Of a stretch of 64,000 bases of DNA, positions 53,156 to 62,065 are shown piece by piece (positions within the stretch are counted from its first letter, which is position 1; every line of letters starts with the position of its first letter). The translations under genes and the position numbers were made by a program. The stretch is from SLRI01 sp964402505. Lineage in GTDB: Bacteria; Pseudomonadota; Alphaproteobacteria; Geminicoccales; Geminicoccaceae. A model generated the notes under the pieces. It saw nothing but the letters and a program-made list of their open reading frames with translations. It did not search any database and was not told where the DNA came from. The stretch spans positions 1 to 64,000 of the forward strand of contig CAYOCP010000018.1 of the NCBI GenBank assembly GCA_964402505.1, given 5' to 3'.

Positions 53156-54315
53156 GCGATGCCGGCACGATCGCCCTCTACGTCCACTGGCCTTTCTGCC
53201 GGGCCAAGTGCCCGTATTGTGACTTCAACAGTCATGTACGCGCGGAGGTCGACCACGATCGCTGGCGAAGGGCGCTACTGGCCGAGCTCGACCATTTCGC
53301 CGGCGAGGTCGGCGAGCGCCGGCTCACCTCCATCTTCTTCGGCGGCGGAACGCCGTCCCTGATGCCGGCCGCCACCACGGCCGCCGTCATCGACAGGGCA
53401 CTTGCGCACTTCGCGGCCGATCCGGCGCTCGAGATCAGCCTCGAGGCCAATCCGACCTCGGTCGAGGCCGGGCGCTTCGCCGACTACCGCGCCGCCGGCG
53501 TGAACCGCGTCTCGATCGGCGTGCAGGCGCTCGATGACCGGGACCTCGAGGCGCTCGGGCGCGAGCACGATGCGGCCGAGGCCGTGGCCGCGATCGGGCT
53601 CGCGGCGCGCGTCTTTCCGCGCTGGTCCCTCGATCTGATCTATGCCCGGCCGAGACAAACCCTGGCAGCGTGGCGGGCCGAGCTCGGCCAGGCGCTCGCT
53701 CTCGCGGGCGAGCACCTCTCGCTCTACCAGCTCACCATCGAGCCGGGCACCGTCTTCCACGCCAGGCAGCGCGCCGGGCTGCTCGCCGTGCCGCGCGACG
53801 ACCGGCAGGCGGCTCTCTTCGAGCTGACCCAGGAGCTGACCGAGGCTGCCGGGCTCGGCGCCTACGAGGTCTCGAACCATGCGAAGCCGGGGGGCGAGTG
53901 CCGCCACAACCTCACCTACTGGCGCTACGAGCCTTATATCGGCATCGGCCCCGGCGCCTTTGGGCGGCTGCCGGGTGGGGCGGGGCGGATCGGCACGGCC
54001 ACGCGGCGCGTGCCCGAGGCGTGGCTCCAGGAGGTCGAGCGGCGCGGCCACGGCGAGCTGCAACGGGAAATGCTGACGCCGGGCGATCTCGTGATCGAGG
54101 CGCTGATCACCGGGCTCCGGCTCGCCGAGGGCGTGCCCGAGGCCCGCCTCGCGGCGCTCGATCCGAGGTGGCGGGAGCACGTCGATCCGACAGCACTGGC
54201 CCGGCTCCGGCGATCGGGCCGCCTCGCGGACGAGGCCGGGGTGCTGAAATTGACCGGCACCGGCCGCCTCTGCCTCGATGCGGTGCTGCGCGATCTCGTG
54301 GCGGTGGCCGCCTGA
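53152..54315 (+). CDS. hemW: HemW-type radical SAM protein
   Basis: The 387-aa protein has the cluster motif CRAKCPYC (residues 17-24) and continues CDFNSH, as in the HemW family, then FFGGGTPSLM and NRVSIGVQALDDRDLEALGREH. HemW handles haem in bacteria; older annotation calls it coproporphyrinogen oxidase, which needs an extra Cys motif. It lies four bases into the proline-racemase family gene, so expression is coupled. It converges with the third ABC operon. Confidence 0.9.
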   Translation: MSDAGTIALYVHWPFCRAKCPYCDFNSHVRAEVDHDRWRRALLAELDHFAGEVGERRLTSIFFGGGTPSLMPAATTAAVIDRALAHFAADPALEISLEANPTSVEAGRFADYRAAGVNRVSIGVQALDDRDLEALGREHDAAEAVAAIGLAARVFPRWSLDLIYARPRQTLAAWRAELGQALALAGEHLSLYQLTIEPGTVFHARQRAGLLAVPRDDRQAALFELTQELTEAAGLGAYEVSNHAKPGGECRHNLTYWRYEPYIGIGPGAFGRLPGGAGRIGTATRRVPEAWLQEVERRGHGELQREMLTPGDLVIEALITGLRLAEGVPEARLAALDPRWREHVDPTALARLRRSGRLADEAGVLKLTGTGRLCLDAVLRDLVAVAA

Positions 54316-54321
54316 GCCATG

Positions 54322-54351
54322 AAAAAGCCCCCGACCTTCCGGCCGGGGGCT
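54322..54351 (-). terminator. Rho-independent terminator of the third ABC operon
   Basis: AGCCCCCG (54326-54333) pairs with CGGGGGCT (54344-54351) over a 10-base loop. On the minus strand the stem is followed by TTTTT (54322-54325 region), and it lies 26 bp beyond the binding-protein stop codon. It therefore ends leftward transcription; the A-run before it may also help end hemW transcription. Confidence 0.75.
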
Positions 54352-54376
54352 CCTTCGTCATAAACGTCGAGGCGCT

Positions 54377-55384
54377 TCAGCCGCCGATGCAGGTATCGGC
54401 GGTCTCGGGCGTGCAGACGTCGAGGCCGGTATAGGTCGGATCTTCGGGGTTCTTGCCCTCCTTGACGATGTCGTGGAGGAACTTCATCGACTCGTAGCCC
54501 ATCTCGAAGGGCCGCTGGCCGACCTGGCCGAGCGACAGGCCCTCCTTCATGAGCTCCATCTGGACCGGCAGGGTGTCGGCGACGACGAGGGCGAGCTGGC
54601 CGCTCTCGAGCCGATCCTTGTAGGGCGTGACCGCGGCGCGATAGGCGTCGGGCACGAACTGCGGAAAGCCGCCGGTCGGCACGAAGGCGTCGAGGTCCGG
54701 CTCGCGGGCCAGGATGTCCTCGAGCTGCTGGTTCGCGCGCATGAAGTCGTCGTCGGTGTAGAGCGGGCAGCCCTCGATCTCGGTCCAGCCGTTCTCGCCC
54801 TCGAGCCGCTTGCCCGGCGGCTCGCTGCTGGCCTCGCCGGAGAGCGTGTCGCGAATGCCCTGCATGCGCTCGTTGTGGTTGGCCGCCGCGGCACCGCCCG
54901 ACTGGATGCAGATGGTGCCGCCGTCCGGCTTCAGCTCCATGACGCGCTTCGCGAGGTTGACGCCGATGTCGTAGTTCTTGGTGCCGACATAGGCGATGCG
55001 CAGGTCCTTGTTCTCCGGCAGAAGATCGCTGTCCCATGTCAGGACCGGGATGCCGGCGTTCTTCGCCTCGGTCAGCGGCGCCACCACCGCCGCGGCATTC
55101 GAGGGCGACACGGCGATGCCGTCGACGCCGCGGGCGACGAGGTCGGAGAGCACCTGGACCTGCTCCTCGCCGCCGCCGTGCTCGCCCGGACCGATATAGA
55201 GGCACTCGATGTCGCCGAGCTCGGATTCGGCCTTCTTGCAGCCGTCACGGGCCTGGTCGAAGAACGGGTTGTTGGTGTTCTTGGGCACGAGCGCGAAGAC
55301 CAGCTTGTCCTGGGCCCGGCTCTCCGGCGTGCCGAAGGTGACGAGCGTCGCCACCGCGACGGCGCCCAAAAGCAGCTTCTTCAT
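54377..55384 (-). CDS. Sugar ABC transporter substrate-binding protein (third operon)
   Basis: The 335-aa periplasmic protein has a Sec signal (MKKLLLGAVAVATLVTFGTPESRAQ) and a Peripla_BP_4 fold opening LVFALVPKNTNNPFFDQARDG, with VDGIAVSPSNAAAVVAPLTEAKNAG. Four or more cysteines (in GCKKAES, IECLY, EGCPLY, DVCTPETADTC) are unusual for this family and may form disulfides. GGGAGG precedes the ATG at 55384. It is the last gene of the ATPase-permease-binding protein operon. Confidence 0.88.
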   Translation of the reverse strand: MKKLLLGAVAVATLVTFGTPESRAQDKLVFALVPKNTNNPFFDQARDGCKKAESELGDIECLYIGPGEHGGGEEQVQVLSDLVARGVDGIAVSPSNAAAVVAPLTEAKNAGIPVLTWDSDLLPENKDLRIAYVGTKNYDIGVNLAKRVMELKPDGGTICIQSGGAAAANHNERMQGIRDTLSGEASSEPPGKRLEGENGWTEIEGCPLYTDDDFMRANQQLEDILAREPDLDAFVPTGGFPQFVPDAYRAAVTPYKDRLESGQLALVVADTLPVQMELMKEGLSLGQVGQRPFEMGYESMKFLHDIVKEGKNPEDPTYTGLDVCTPETADTCIGG

Positions 55385-55427
55385 TGCCTGTACCTCCCGA
55401 AATGGATGAAGCTCGACCACGTGCGGC

Positions 55428-56456
55428 CTACCCGCGCGTTCTGCCGCGGAGCCGCTCGAGCAGCACCGCGAGAATGATGAAGAGCCCGACGAAGAGATCG
55501 TACCAATTGGCATCGACCCCGAACATGATCAGGCTGTTGCGGATCAGGAAGATCAGCGCGGCACCGATGAAGGCGCCGTAGATGCTGCCCTCGCCGCCCA
55601 TCAGGTTGGCGCCGCCGATGACCGTGGCGGCGATGACGTAGAGCTCGTAGGTCTTGCCCATGCCGTTCGAGGCCGAGCCGCCGTAGCCGGCCGAGAGAAT
55701 GCCGGCGATGGCAGCGGTCAGGCCGGCGAGCATGTAGACCTCGATCTTGATCCGGTCGACCGGTATGCCGGTCAGCCGGGCGGCGTGCTCGTTGCCGCCG
55801 ATGGCGAAGAGGTAGCGGCCCCAGGACGTGGTCCTGAGCACGACCGCCATGATGATCGCGAGGATGATGAGCACGACGAACATATTGGAGAGCGGCAGCA
55901 CGTCGCCGTCGATCCAGGGCAGCTCCAATCGGCCGCCGCCGAGCCACTTGAAGGTCTCGCCACCCTCGCCGAACTTGTAGATCACCCGGTTCTCGGACGC
56001 GACGATGGCGAGCGAGCGGGCGATCGAGAGCATTCCGAGGGTCACGACGAAGGGCGGCAGCTTGAGATAGGCGATCAGCGCCCCGTTGACGTAGCCGACG
56101 ACGAGGCCGGCCACGACCCCGCCCATGACCCCGACATACCAGTCGAAGCCGCCCTCCAGCAGCCTCGCCGCGACGATGGCGCAGAGCGCCATGGTCGAGC
56201 CGACCGAGAGGTCGATGCCGCCGGTGATGATCACCGCGGTCATGCCCATGGCGATGATGCCGATGGCCGAGAAGTTGCGGGTGATGTTGTAGAAGTTGTT
56301 CTTGGTGACGAACGAATCCGGCTGGTCGATCGCGGTCGCGATGCAGATCAGCGCTACGGCGACGGTGACCCAGAGCGCCTGGTTGGCGAGGAACGAGCCG
56401 GCCCAGCTCTGCTCCCTGATCCGGGTGACCTCGGAAATGTCGACGGAGCTGCTCAT
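55428..56456 (-). CDS. Sugar ABC transporter permease (third operon)
   Basis: The 342-aa inner-membrane permease shows VIITGGIDLSVGSTMALCAI and the loop GGNEHAARLTGIPVDRIKIEVY. It has about nine helices of the BPD_transp_2 family and would act as a homodimer, since only one permease is encoded. It lies between the ATPase gene (10 bp upstream) and the binding-protein gene (43 bp downstream). Confidence 0.9.
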   Translation of the reverse strand: MSSSVDISEVTRIREQSWAGSFLANQALWVTVAVALICIATAIDQPDSFVTKNNFYNITRNFSAIGIIAMGMTAVIITGGIDLSVGSTMALCAIVAARLLEGGFDWYVGVMGGVVAGLVVGYVNGALIAYLKLPPFVVTLGMLSIARSLAIVASENRVIYKFGEGGETFKWLGGGRLELPWIDGDVLPLSNMFVVLIILAIIMAVVLRTTSWGRYLFAIGGNEHAARLTGIPVDRIKIEVYMLAGLTAAIAGILSAGYGGSASNGMGKTYELYVIAATVIGGANLMGGEGSIYGAFIGAALIFLIRNSLIMFGVDANWYDLFVGLFIILAVLLERLRGRTRG

Positions 56457-56466
56457 CGTTGACCCT

Positions 56467-57207
56467 TCAAGCCGTGGCGATGGCGCCGGTGATCAGGCCC
56501 GTCACCTCTTCCGGCGAGGTGTCGGCGATGGGCTTGTCCGCCACCAGGCTGCCGCGGCGCAGCACGGCGACGTGATCGCAAACGGCGAACACGTCGGGCA
56601 TGCGGTGGCTGATGAGGATGATGGCGATGCCCTGGTCGCGCAGCCGGCGGATCAGGTCGAGCACCTGGGCGACCTGCCGCACGCTGATCGCGGCGGTCGG
56701 CTCGTCCATGAGGACGATGCGCGGCTCGGAAAGGCGGGTGCGGGCGATCGCCACGGCCTGCCGCTGGCCGCCGGACATCTGCTTGACCAGATCGCGCGGC
56801 CGGGTTTCCGACTGCAGCTCCTCGAAGAGCTCGCCGGCCCGCTGGTACATGCGGCCGAAATCGAGAAAGCGCATGAAGCCGAAGCTCCGCTTGACCTCGC
56901 GGCCGAGGAAGATGTTGGCGGCGGCCGTCAGGTTGTCGCAGAGGGCGAGGTCCTGATAGACCACCTCGACGCCGGCCTCGCGTGCGTCCAGGGGTCGGTG
57001 GAAGTGCATCGGCGCACCGTCGATCCGGATCTGCCCGGCCGAGGGCGGAAAATTGCCGGCGATGATCTTGACGAGGGTCGACTTGCCGGCACCGTTGTCG
57101 CCCATGAGGCCCAGAACCTCGCCGTCCGCGAGCGTCAGGTTGACGCCGCGCAGGGCCTCGATAGCGCCGAAATGCTTGGCAATGCCCGTCAGCTCCAGTG
57201 CCGTCAT
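56467..57207 (-). CDS. Sugar ABC transporter single-domain ATPase (third operon)
   Basis: The 246-aa ATPase has Walker A GDNGAGKST, signature MSGGQRQ, Walker B RIVLMDEPTAAI and the switch His in ISHRM. Like the ATPase at 29634, it is a single domain rather than the usual fused pair, as in FrcA-type importers. The ATG at 57207 begins MTALELTGIAKHFG. It heads the operon; the 235-bp gap to the divergent coxL gene holds no other feature I see. Confidence 0.9.
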   Translation of the reverse strand: MTALELTGIAKHFGAIEALRGVNLTLADGEVLGLMGDNGAGKSTLVKIIAGNFPPSAGQIRIDGAPMHFHRPLDAREAGVEVVYQDLALCDNLTAAANIFLGREVKRSFGFMRFLDFGRMYQRAGELFEELQSETRPRDLVKQMSGGQRQAVAIARTRLSEPRIVLMDEPTAAISVRQVAQVLDLIRRLRDQGIAIILISHRMPDVFAVCDHVAVLRRGSLVADKPIADTSPEEVTGLITGAIATA

Positions 57208-57442
57208 GCGCCCCCCGCCCGTGCATGGCCCCTGCCATCGATCGGGTCGTTCTGCTTGCGGACGAGCATAGCCGGCCTGCGGCACCGGTAAAGCCCTGTT
57301 CTGCCTGCCTCGGGCCGGCTGTCGCAGGCCGCCCGATTTTCGCGGCGGCCCGGTTGTGCTGGCGCGGGCTCGGCCTAAAATCCCGTCCGGCACGATCGAT
57401 CGGGCGGCGGAGCGCCGCCTTGCGAAGCTCTGGGAGGACGGG

Positions 57443-59770
57443 ATGGCGAAGTTCGGCGTTGGCCAGTCGGTCAGGCGGGTCGAGGATCAGCGGCTGCTGA
57501 CCGGCCGTGGCCGCTACACGGACGATATCAGCGTGGACGGGCAGGCGCATGGCTGTGTGCTGCGCTCGCCGCACGCCCACGCCCGCATCCGCTCGATCGA
57601 TGCCGGCGCCGCGCGCGAGGCGCCCGGCGTGCTCGGCGTCTTCACCGCGAAGGATTTCGGTCCCGCCGGCGCCACGGTGCCCTGCTTCATCCCGATCACC
57701 AACAAGGACGGCAGCGAGCGGGCCGATCCGCCGCATCCGATTCTCTGCGCCGACAAGGTCAACTATGTCGGCGACAACGTCGCATTCGTGGTCGCCGAGA
57801 CGCCCGGGCAGGCCAGGGACGCGGCCGAGCTGATCGAGGTCGATTACGAGGAGCTCGAGGCCGTGGCCGGCACCGCCCAGGCCATCGAGGACGGACGCGT
57901 GCAGATTCACGCCGACGCCCCGAGAAACACGGCCTTCGACTGGTTCCACGGCGACGAGGGCAAGGTCGAGGCGGCGTTCGCGAAGGCGGCGCACGTCACG
58001 AAGATCGAGCTGATCAACAACCGCCTGGTCTGCAATCCCATGGAGCCGCGTGCCGCCGTCGCCGAGTTCGACCAGGCGAGCGGCAAGCTCACCGTCTACA
58101 CCGGCACCCAGGGTCCGTGGGCCTTCCGCGACACGCTGGCGCAGAATCTGGGCATGGACCCGGCCGACGTGCGCGTGGTCACGCCGGATGTCGGCGGCGG
58201 GTTCGGCATGAAGGCCATGTTCTTCCCCGAGTACACGATGGCGGCTTTGGCCGCCAAGAAGCTCGGCCGGCCGGTCAAGTGGACCGCCGACCGCTCCGAG
58301 GGCTTCCTCTCCGACTCGATGGGCCGCGACCATGTCACGACGGCCGAGCTGGCGCTGGATGCCGACCACCGCATCCTCGGCCTTCGGGTCCGGACCATCG
58401 CCAACATGGGCGCCTACTACTACTTCTTCGCCCCGTTCATCCCGACCGGTGCCGCGCTCAAGGTGCTGCCCGGCGTCTACGACATCCCGGCCATGACCTA
58501 TGCCGTCACCGGGGTCTTCACCAACACCGTGCCGGTGGATGCCTATCGCGGCGCCGGACGGCCCGAATCGATCTATTGCATCGAGCGGCTGATCGACGCC
58601 GCCGCGCGCGAGCTCGACATGGAGCCGACCGAGCTGCGGCGGCTGAACTTCATCAAGCCGTCGCAGATGCCCTACTCGACCGCCGCCGGCGAGGTCTACG
58701 ACACGGGCGAGTTCGAGCGCGTCATGGATGCCTGCATGGCGAAGGCCGACTACGCGGGGCTGGAGGCGCGCCGCAAGGCCGCCGCCGCCAAGGGCAAATA
58801 TCGCGGCATCGGCATGTGCTACTACATCGAATCGACCATGGGCGATCCGAGCGAGAGCGCGAAGGTCGAGTTCGGCGAGGACGGCACCGTCGCCGTTCTC
58901 GTCGGCACCCAGTCGAACGGCCAGGGCCACGAGACCGCCTACGCCCAGGTGCTGCACGAAAAGCTCGGCGTGCCGTTCGAGCAAATCCGCATCGTTCAGG
59001 GCGATACCGGCCGCATCAAGGGCGGCGGCGGCACCGGCGGCTCGCGCTCGCTGACCGCCCAGGGCACCGCCATCAACAGCGCCTCCGACATCGTCATCGA
59101 GCGCGGCAAGGCCTATGCGGCGCAGCACTTCGAGACAGCCGCGGCCGACATCCAGTTCGACGACGGCACCTTCTCGGTCGCCGGCACCGACCGGACCATC
59201 GACATCATGACTCTGGCCCAGAAGGCGCGGAGCATGCCGTCGCCGGCCGAGGGGGTCGATGGCGGGCTCGACGCCGAGACGACCATCACGCTCGACGCCT
59301 GGACCTTCCCCAATGGCTGCCACATCGCCGAGGTGGAGATCGACCCCGACACGGGCATCACGACGGTGGTCGACTACAACATCGTCGACGATTTCGGCTA
59401 CGTCCTCAACCCGATGCTGGTCGAGGGCCAGGTGCATGGCGGCGTCGTGCAGGGCATCGGCCAGGCGCTCTTGGAGCACACGGTCTACGACGACCAGGGG
59501 CAGCTCGTGTCCGGCTCGTTCATGGACTACTGCATGCCGCGCGCCGACGATCTGCCGTTCTTCGACTTCTCGACCATCGAGGTGCGCTGCGCCAACAACG
59601 CCATGGGCGTGAAGGGCTGCGGCGAGGCGGGCTCGGTCGGCTCGCCGGCAGCCGTCATCAACGCCATCGTCGACGCGCTCCAGCCGCTCGGCATCAGCAA
59701 GGTCGACATGCCGGCGACTGCCGAGAAGCTCTGGCGTCAGATCCAGGACGCCCGGGCCGAGGCTGCCTGA
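57443..59770 (+). CDS. CoxL-like molybdopterin-binding dehydrogenase subunit (second)
   Basis: The 775-aa protein is a paralogue of the one at 6573. It shows KFGVGQSVRRVEDQRLLTG and GRYTDDI at the N-terminus, GGGFGMKAMFFPE, DAYRGAGRPE (form II loop), GGGGTGGSRSLTAQG and the catalytic Glu in KGCGEAGSVG. It ends KLWRQIQDARAEAA, a normal end that lacks the repeat-derived tail of the first copy. No small or FAD subunit gene is near. GGGAGGACGGG precedes the ATG at 57443. Substrate unknown. Confidence 0.9.
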   Translation: MAKFGVGQSVRRVEDQRLLTGRGRYTDDISVDGQAHGCVLRSPHAHARIRSIDAGAAREAPGVLGVFTAKDFGPAGATVPCFIPITNKDGSERADPPHPILCADKVNYVGDNVAFVVAETPGQARDAAELIEVDYEELEAVAGTAQAIEDGRVQIHADAPRNTAFDWFHGDEGKVEAAFAKAAHVTKIELINNRLVCNPMEPRAAVAEFDQASGKLTVYTGTQGPWAFRDTLAQNLGMDPADVRVVTPDVGGGFGMKAMFFPEYTMAALAAKKLGRPVKWTADRSEGFLSDSMGRDHVTTAELALDADHRILGLRVRTIANMGAYYYFFAPFIPTGAALKVLPGVYDIPAMTYAVTGVFTNTVPVDAYRGAGRPESIYCIERLIDAAARELDMEPTELRRLNFIKPSQMPYSTAAGEVYDTGEFERVMDACMAKADYAGLEARRKAAAAKGKYRGIGMCYYIESTMGDPSESAKVEFGEDGTVAVLVGTQSNGQGHETAYAQVLHEKLGVPFEQIRIVQGDTGRIKGGGGTGGSRSLTAQGTAINSASDIVIERGKAYAAQHFETAAADIQFDDGTFSVAGTDRTIDIMTLAQKARSMPSPAEGVDGGLDAETTITLDAWTFPNGCHIAEVEIDPDTGITTVVDYNIVDDFGYVLNPMLVEGQVHGGVVQGIGQALLEHTVYDDQGQLVSGSFMDYCMPRADDLPFFDFSTIEVRCANNAMGVKGCGEAGSVGSPAAVINAIVDALQPLGISKVDMPATAEKLWRQIQDARAEAA

Positions 59771-59872
59771 GGGGCGGGCTCGAGCGGCCCCGGGATCGAT
59801 CGAGCTCAGGCGCGATCGGCCGGGGCCGGCGAGGCGCACCCGGCTCTGACACTGCAGCAGGAGGGAGGGAAC

Positions 59873-60331
59873 GTGCCGCTCGAACGGAAGAAGATCTGGC
59901 TGCTCGTCGCCGATGCCGCGCGGGCGCGTCTGTTCGAGGTCGACCGCCGGGCGCGGCGCTTCGTGCTGCGCGATTCCTGGGCGGACGATGCCGCGGCCGG
60001 CAAGGGCAGCGACCTCGTCGCGGACCGCCCCGGGCGGACCTTCGACAGTGCCGGGCAGGGACGGCACGCCATGGAGCCGCCGACGGCCCCCAAGACGGTG
60101 GCGAAAGCGCAGTTTCTCGCGATGCTGGCGGAACATCTCGTGCTGGAGGCGAGACGGCAATCCTTCGACGAGCTGCATGTGGTGGCGGCACCCAGGGCCC
60201 TCGGCGAGCTGCGCGAGAAGTTCGATGGGGCGGTGCGGGACCGGCTTCGGGGCGAGCTGGCCAAGGACCTGATGCCATCCAGCGAGGCCGAGCTGGAATC
60301 GGCGCTCGGCGGAACGTTCTGGCCGGGCTGA
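59873..60331 (+). CDS. Host-attachment family protein (PF10116-like)
   Basis: The 152-aa protein begins KKIWLLVADAARARLFEVDRR and contains the segment HVVAAPRALGELREKF and a C-terminal ELAKDLMPSSEAELESAL. These match the family named after an Agrobacterium plant-attachment gene, whose biochemical role is unsettled. The GTG at 59873 follows AGGAGGGAGGG. Confidence 0.75.
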   Translation: MPLERKKIWLLVADAARARLFEVDRRARRFVLRDSWADDAAAGKGSDLVADRPGRTFDSAGQGRHAMEPPTAPKTVAKAQFLAMLAEHLVLEARRQSFDELHVVAAPRALGELREKFDGAVRDRLRGELAKDLMPSSEAELESALGGTFWPG

Positions 60332-60372
60332 GGCGCCTTCGGCCATCTGCGTTGTCACGTCGCAGGCGGAAT

Positions 60373-60424
60373 TTGTGCAATGCAGCATAAACCGCCTTGC
60401 GGAGGCCGCCGGGTATGCTATCTA
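60373..60424 (+). promoter_or_regulatory. Possible phasin promoter and TGC-rich operator
   Basis: TTGTGCAATGCAGCATAA (60373-60390) is a TGC-rich, locally A+T-rich stretch like those bound by PhaR repressors upstream of phasin genes. TTGCGG (60397) and TATCTA (60419), 16 bp apart, could serve as -35 and -10. The phasin ATG is at 60457. This is motif matching only. Confidence 0.3.
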
Positions 60425-60456
60425 TCGTGCACTGCAAGAGTTCACGGGAGAGATCC

Positions 60457-60837
60457 ATGTCTGCCAAGTCTCCGCTCACCGCCCCGCCGATGATGCCCAA
60501 GTTCGATGTCGATTCGATGATGGCCCTGCACAAGGCCAATCTCGACACGCTGGTCGCCGCGCAGAAGATCATGTTCGATCTGGCGCAGACCATGGCCAAG
60601 CGGCAGAGCGAGCTTCTCAAGGACGCCTTCGCCAGCACCGAGACCATGATGAGGGGCTTCGACGGCAAGAAGCAGCCGCAGGCCTACATGGACGACGCCA
60701 AGTCGGTGCTCGAGAAGGCCATGGCCGAGGCCAAGGAGACCATGGATCTCGGCATGAAGGCGCAGACCGAGGTCGTCGACCTCTTCGTCAAGCGCGCCAC
60801 CGCCAATTTCGACGAGGCCAAGTCGCTCGCCGCGTGA
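60457..60837 (+). CDS. Phasin family protein
   Basis: The 126-aa helical protein has the phasin_2 layout: FDVDSMMALHKANLDTLVAAQKIMFDLAQTMAKRQSELL, then a long amphipathic C-terminal helix (about residues 70-126). Phasins coat polyhydroxyalkanoate granules, so the host probably stores PHA. GGGAGAG precedes the ATG at 60457. Confidence 0.85.
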   Translation: MSAKSPLTAPPMMPKFDVDSMMALHKANLDTLVAAQKIMFDLAQTMAKRQSELLKDAFASTETMMRGFDGKKQPQAYMDDAKSVLEKAMAEAKETMDLGMKAQTEVVDLFVKRATANFDEAKSLAA

Positions 60838-60872
60838 GGTGACGTGCCGGCAAGATGCCGGCCGCTCCCCGG

Positions 60873-60903
60873 ACGGCCGCCCGTGCATCGCACCGGCGGC
60901 CGT
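60873..60903 (+). terminator. Terminator-like hairpin after the phasin gene
   Basis: ACGGCCGCC (60873-60881) and GGCGGCCGT (60895-60903) form a perfect 9-bp stem with a 13-base loop, followed by TCGCGTTT. It lies 36 bp beyond the phasin stop. A smaller stem, GCCGGCA-AGA-TGCCGGC, precedes it from 60847. The T-run is weak. Confidence 0.5.
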
Positions 60904-60993
60904 TCGCGTTTCAAGCGGGCGCCTCGCTGCCGATCGAGCTTGCGCTCGGCCGCGAGGTGGGCAGGATGGTGGGCCAACGGCTGCGGAACCGCC

Positions 60994-61923
60994 ATGCGCG
61001 ACATGAAGGACGACCACCTCAACCGGCCGAGCGCGCGCGAGGACCTCGAGCACGCCCGGGACATCGTCCCGTCGCCGCAGTCCCGATCGCCGAGCTACCG
61101 CCTCGCCTTCGCCGATCACGACTTTCTGGTGCGCGAGGAGCTGCGGCCGGTCCGCCTGCAGCTCGAGCTGCTCAAGCCCGAGCTCGAGCTGCAGGCGATG
61201 CGGATCGAATCGACCATCGTCATTTATGGCAGTGCGCGCATCGGCGATCCGGAAAGAGCGCGGGCCGAGCTCGCCCGGGCCGAGGCGGCGGCCGCCGACC
61301 GGCCCCGGGATCCGGCGAGCCGGAAGGAGGTCGCGCGGTGCCGCCGCAGGGTCGCCCGTTCCCGCTACTACGAGGAGGCCCGCCGCTTCGGACGCCTGGT
61401 CGCGGCGCACGGCTCGGGCGGCCCCACCCGGCAGTTCGTGATCGTCACCGGCGGCGGCCCCGGCATCATGGAAGCCGCCAATCGCGGTGCGGCCGAGATC
61501 GGCGGGATCTCGATCGGGCTCAACATCACCCTGCCGCACGAGCAGTCGCCCAATCCCTGGGTCACGCCCGAGCTCTCCTTCCAGTTCCATTACTTCGCCC
61601 TGCGCAAGATGCATTTTCTGATGCGGGCGAGAGCGCTCGTGGTTTTTCCCGGCGGGTTCGGCACGCTGGACGAGCTTTTCGAGTGCCTGTGTCTGATGCA
61701 GACCCACAAGGTGGCACGCATACCCGTGCTGCTCCTCGACCGCGACTACTGGCAGCGGATCATCGATTTCGACGCCCTGCTCGAGGAGGAGGTCATCGGT
61801 CCGCAGGATCTCGACCTCTTCACCTTCGTCGCCAGCGCGGAGGAGGCCTGGGCGCATATCCGCCGGCATTACGGCCTGGACGCCAGCAGCCCGGCACCCG
61901 ACCCCGCCGGCGACCCTTCCTAG
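60994..61923 (+). CDS. LOG-family (lysine-decarboxylase-like) protein
   Basis: The 309-aa protein carries the nucleotide-binding motifs VTGGGPGIMEAANRGA and PGGFGTLDELFE of LOG enzymes, which release cytokinin-like bases or other nucleobases from nucleoside monophosphates. An extra N-terminal region of about 75 residues and a charged insert (about 80-110) make it longer than plant-type LOG. The ATG at 60994 (MRDMKDDH) or 61003 could be the start. It is on its own between the phasin gene and repeat element B. Confidence 0.8.
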   Translation: MRDMKDDHLNRPSAREDLEHARDIVPSPQSRSPSYRLAFADHDFLVREELRPVRLQLELLKPELELQAMRIESTIVIYGSARIGDPERARAELARAEAAAADRPRDPASRKEVARCRRRVARSRYYEEARRFGRLVAAHGSGGPTRQFVIVTGGGPGIMEAANRGAAEIGGISIGLNITLPHEQSPNPWVTPELSFQFHYFALRKMHFLMRARALVVFPGGFGTLDELFECLCLMQTHKVARIPVLLLDRDYWQRIIDFDALLEEEVIGPQDLDLFTFVASAEEAWAHIRRHYGLDASSPAPDPAGDPS

Positions 61924-62047
61924 ATATTATTCCTATCACGAGCCGGCCGCCGAGGCAAGGGGCGCTTCGGTTCGTCCGGCCAGCCGCACCCGCGGGTTCG
62001 CCGACCCGGCAACGGTCCCGGAACGGAGCCAAAAAGCTCTGCGGATC

Positions 62048-62065
62048 AATAAGTTACCTGACCCC
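62048..62065 (-). repeat. GGGGTCAGG variant at the far end of element B
   Basis: On the minus strand GGGGTCAGGTAACTTATT follows directly on the last 16-bp direct repeat. The AACTTATT part corresponds to AACTCATT at the same place in element A, where the GGGGTCAGG part is missing. Element B is therefore bounded on both sides by GGGGTCAGG in the same orientation. Confidence 0.7.

Noticed and set aside
56453..60388. A 1311-codon minus-strand open frame
   Set aside because: It is antisense to the second coxL and overlaps the ABC ATPase; composition is that of a shadow frame.
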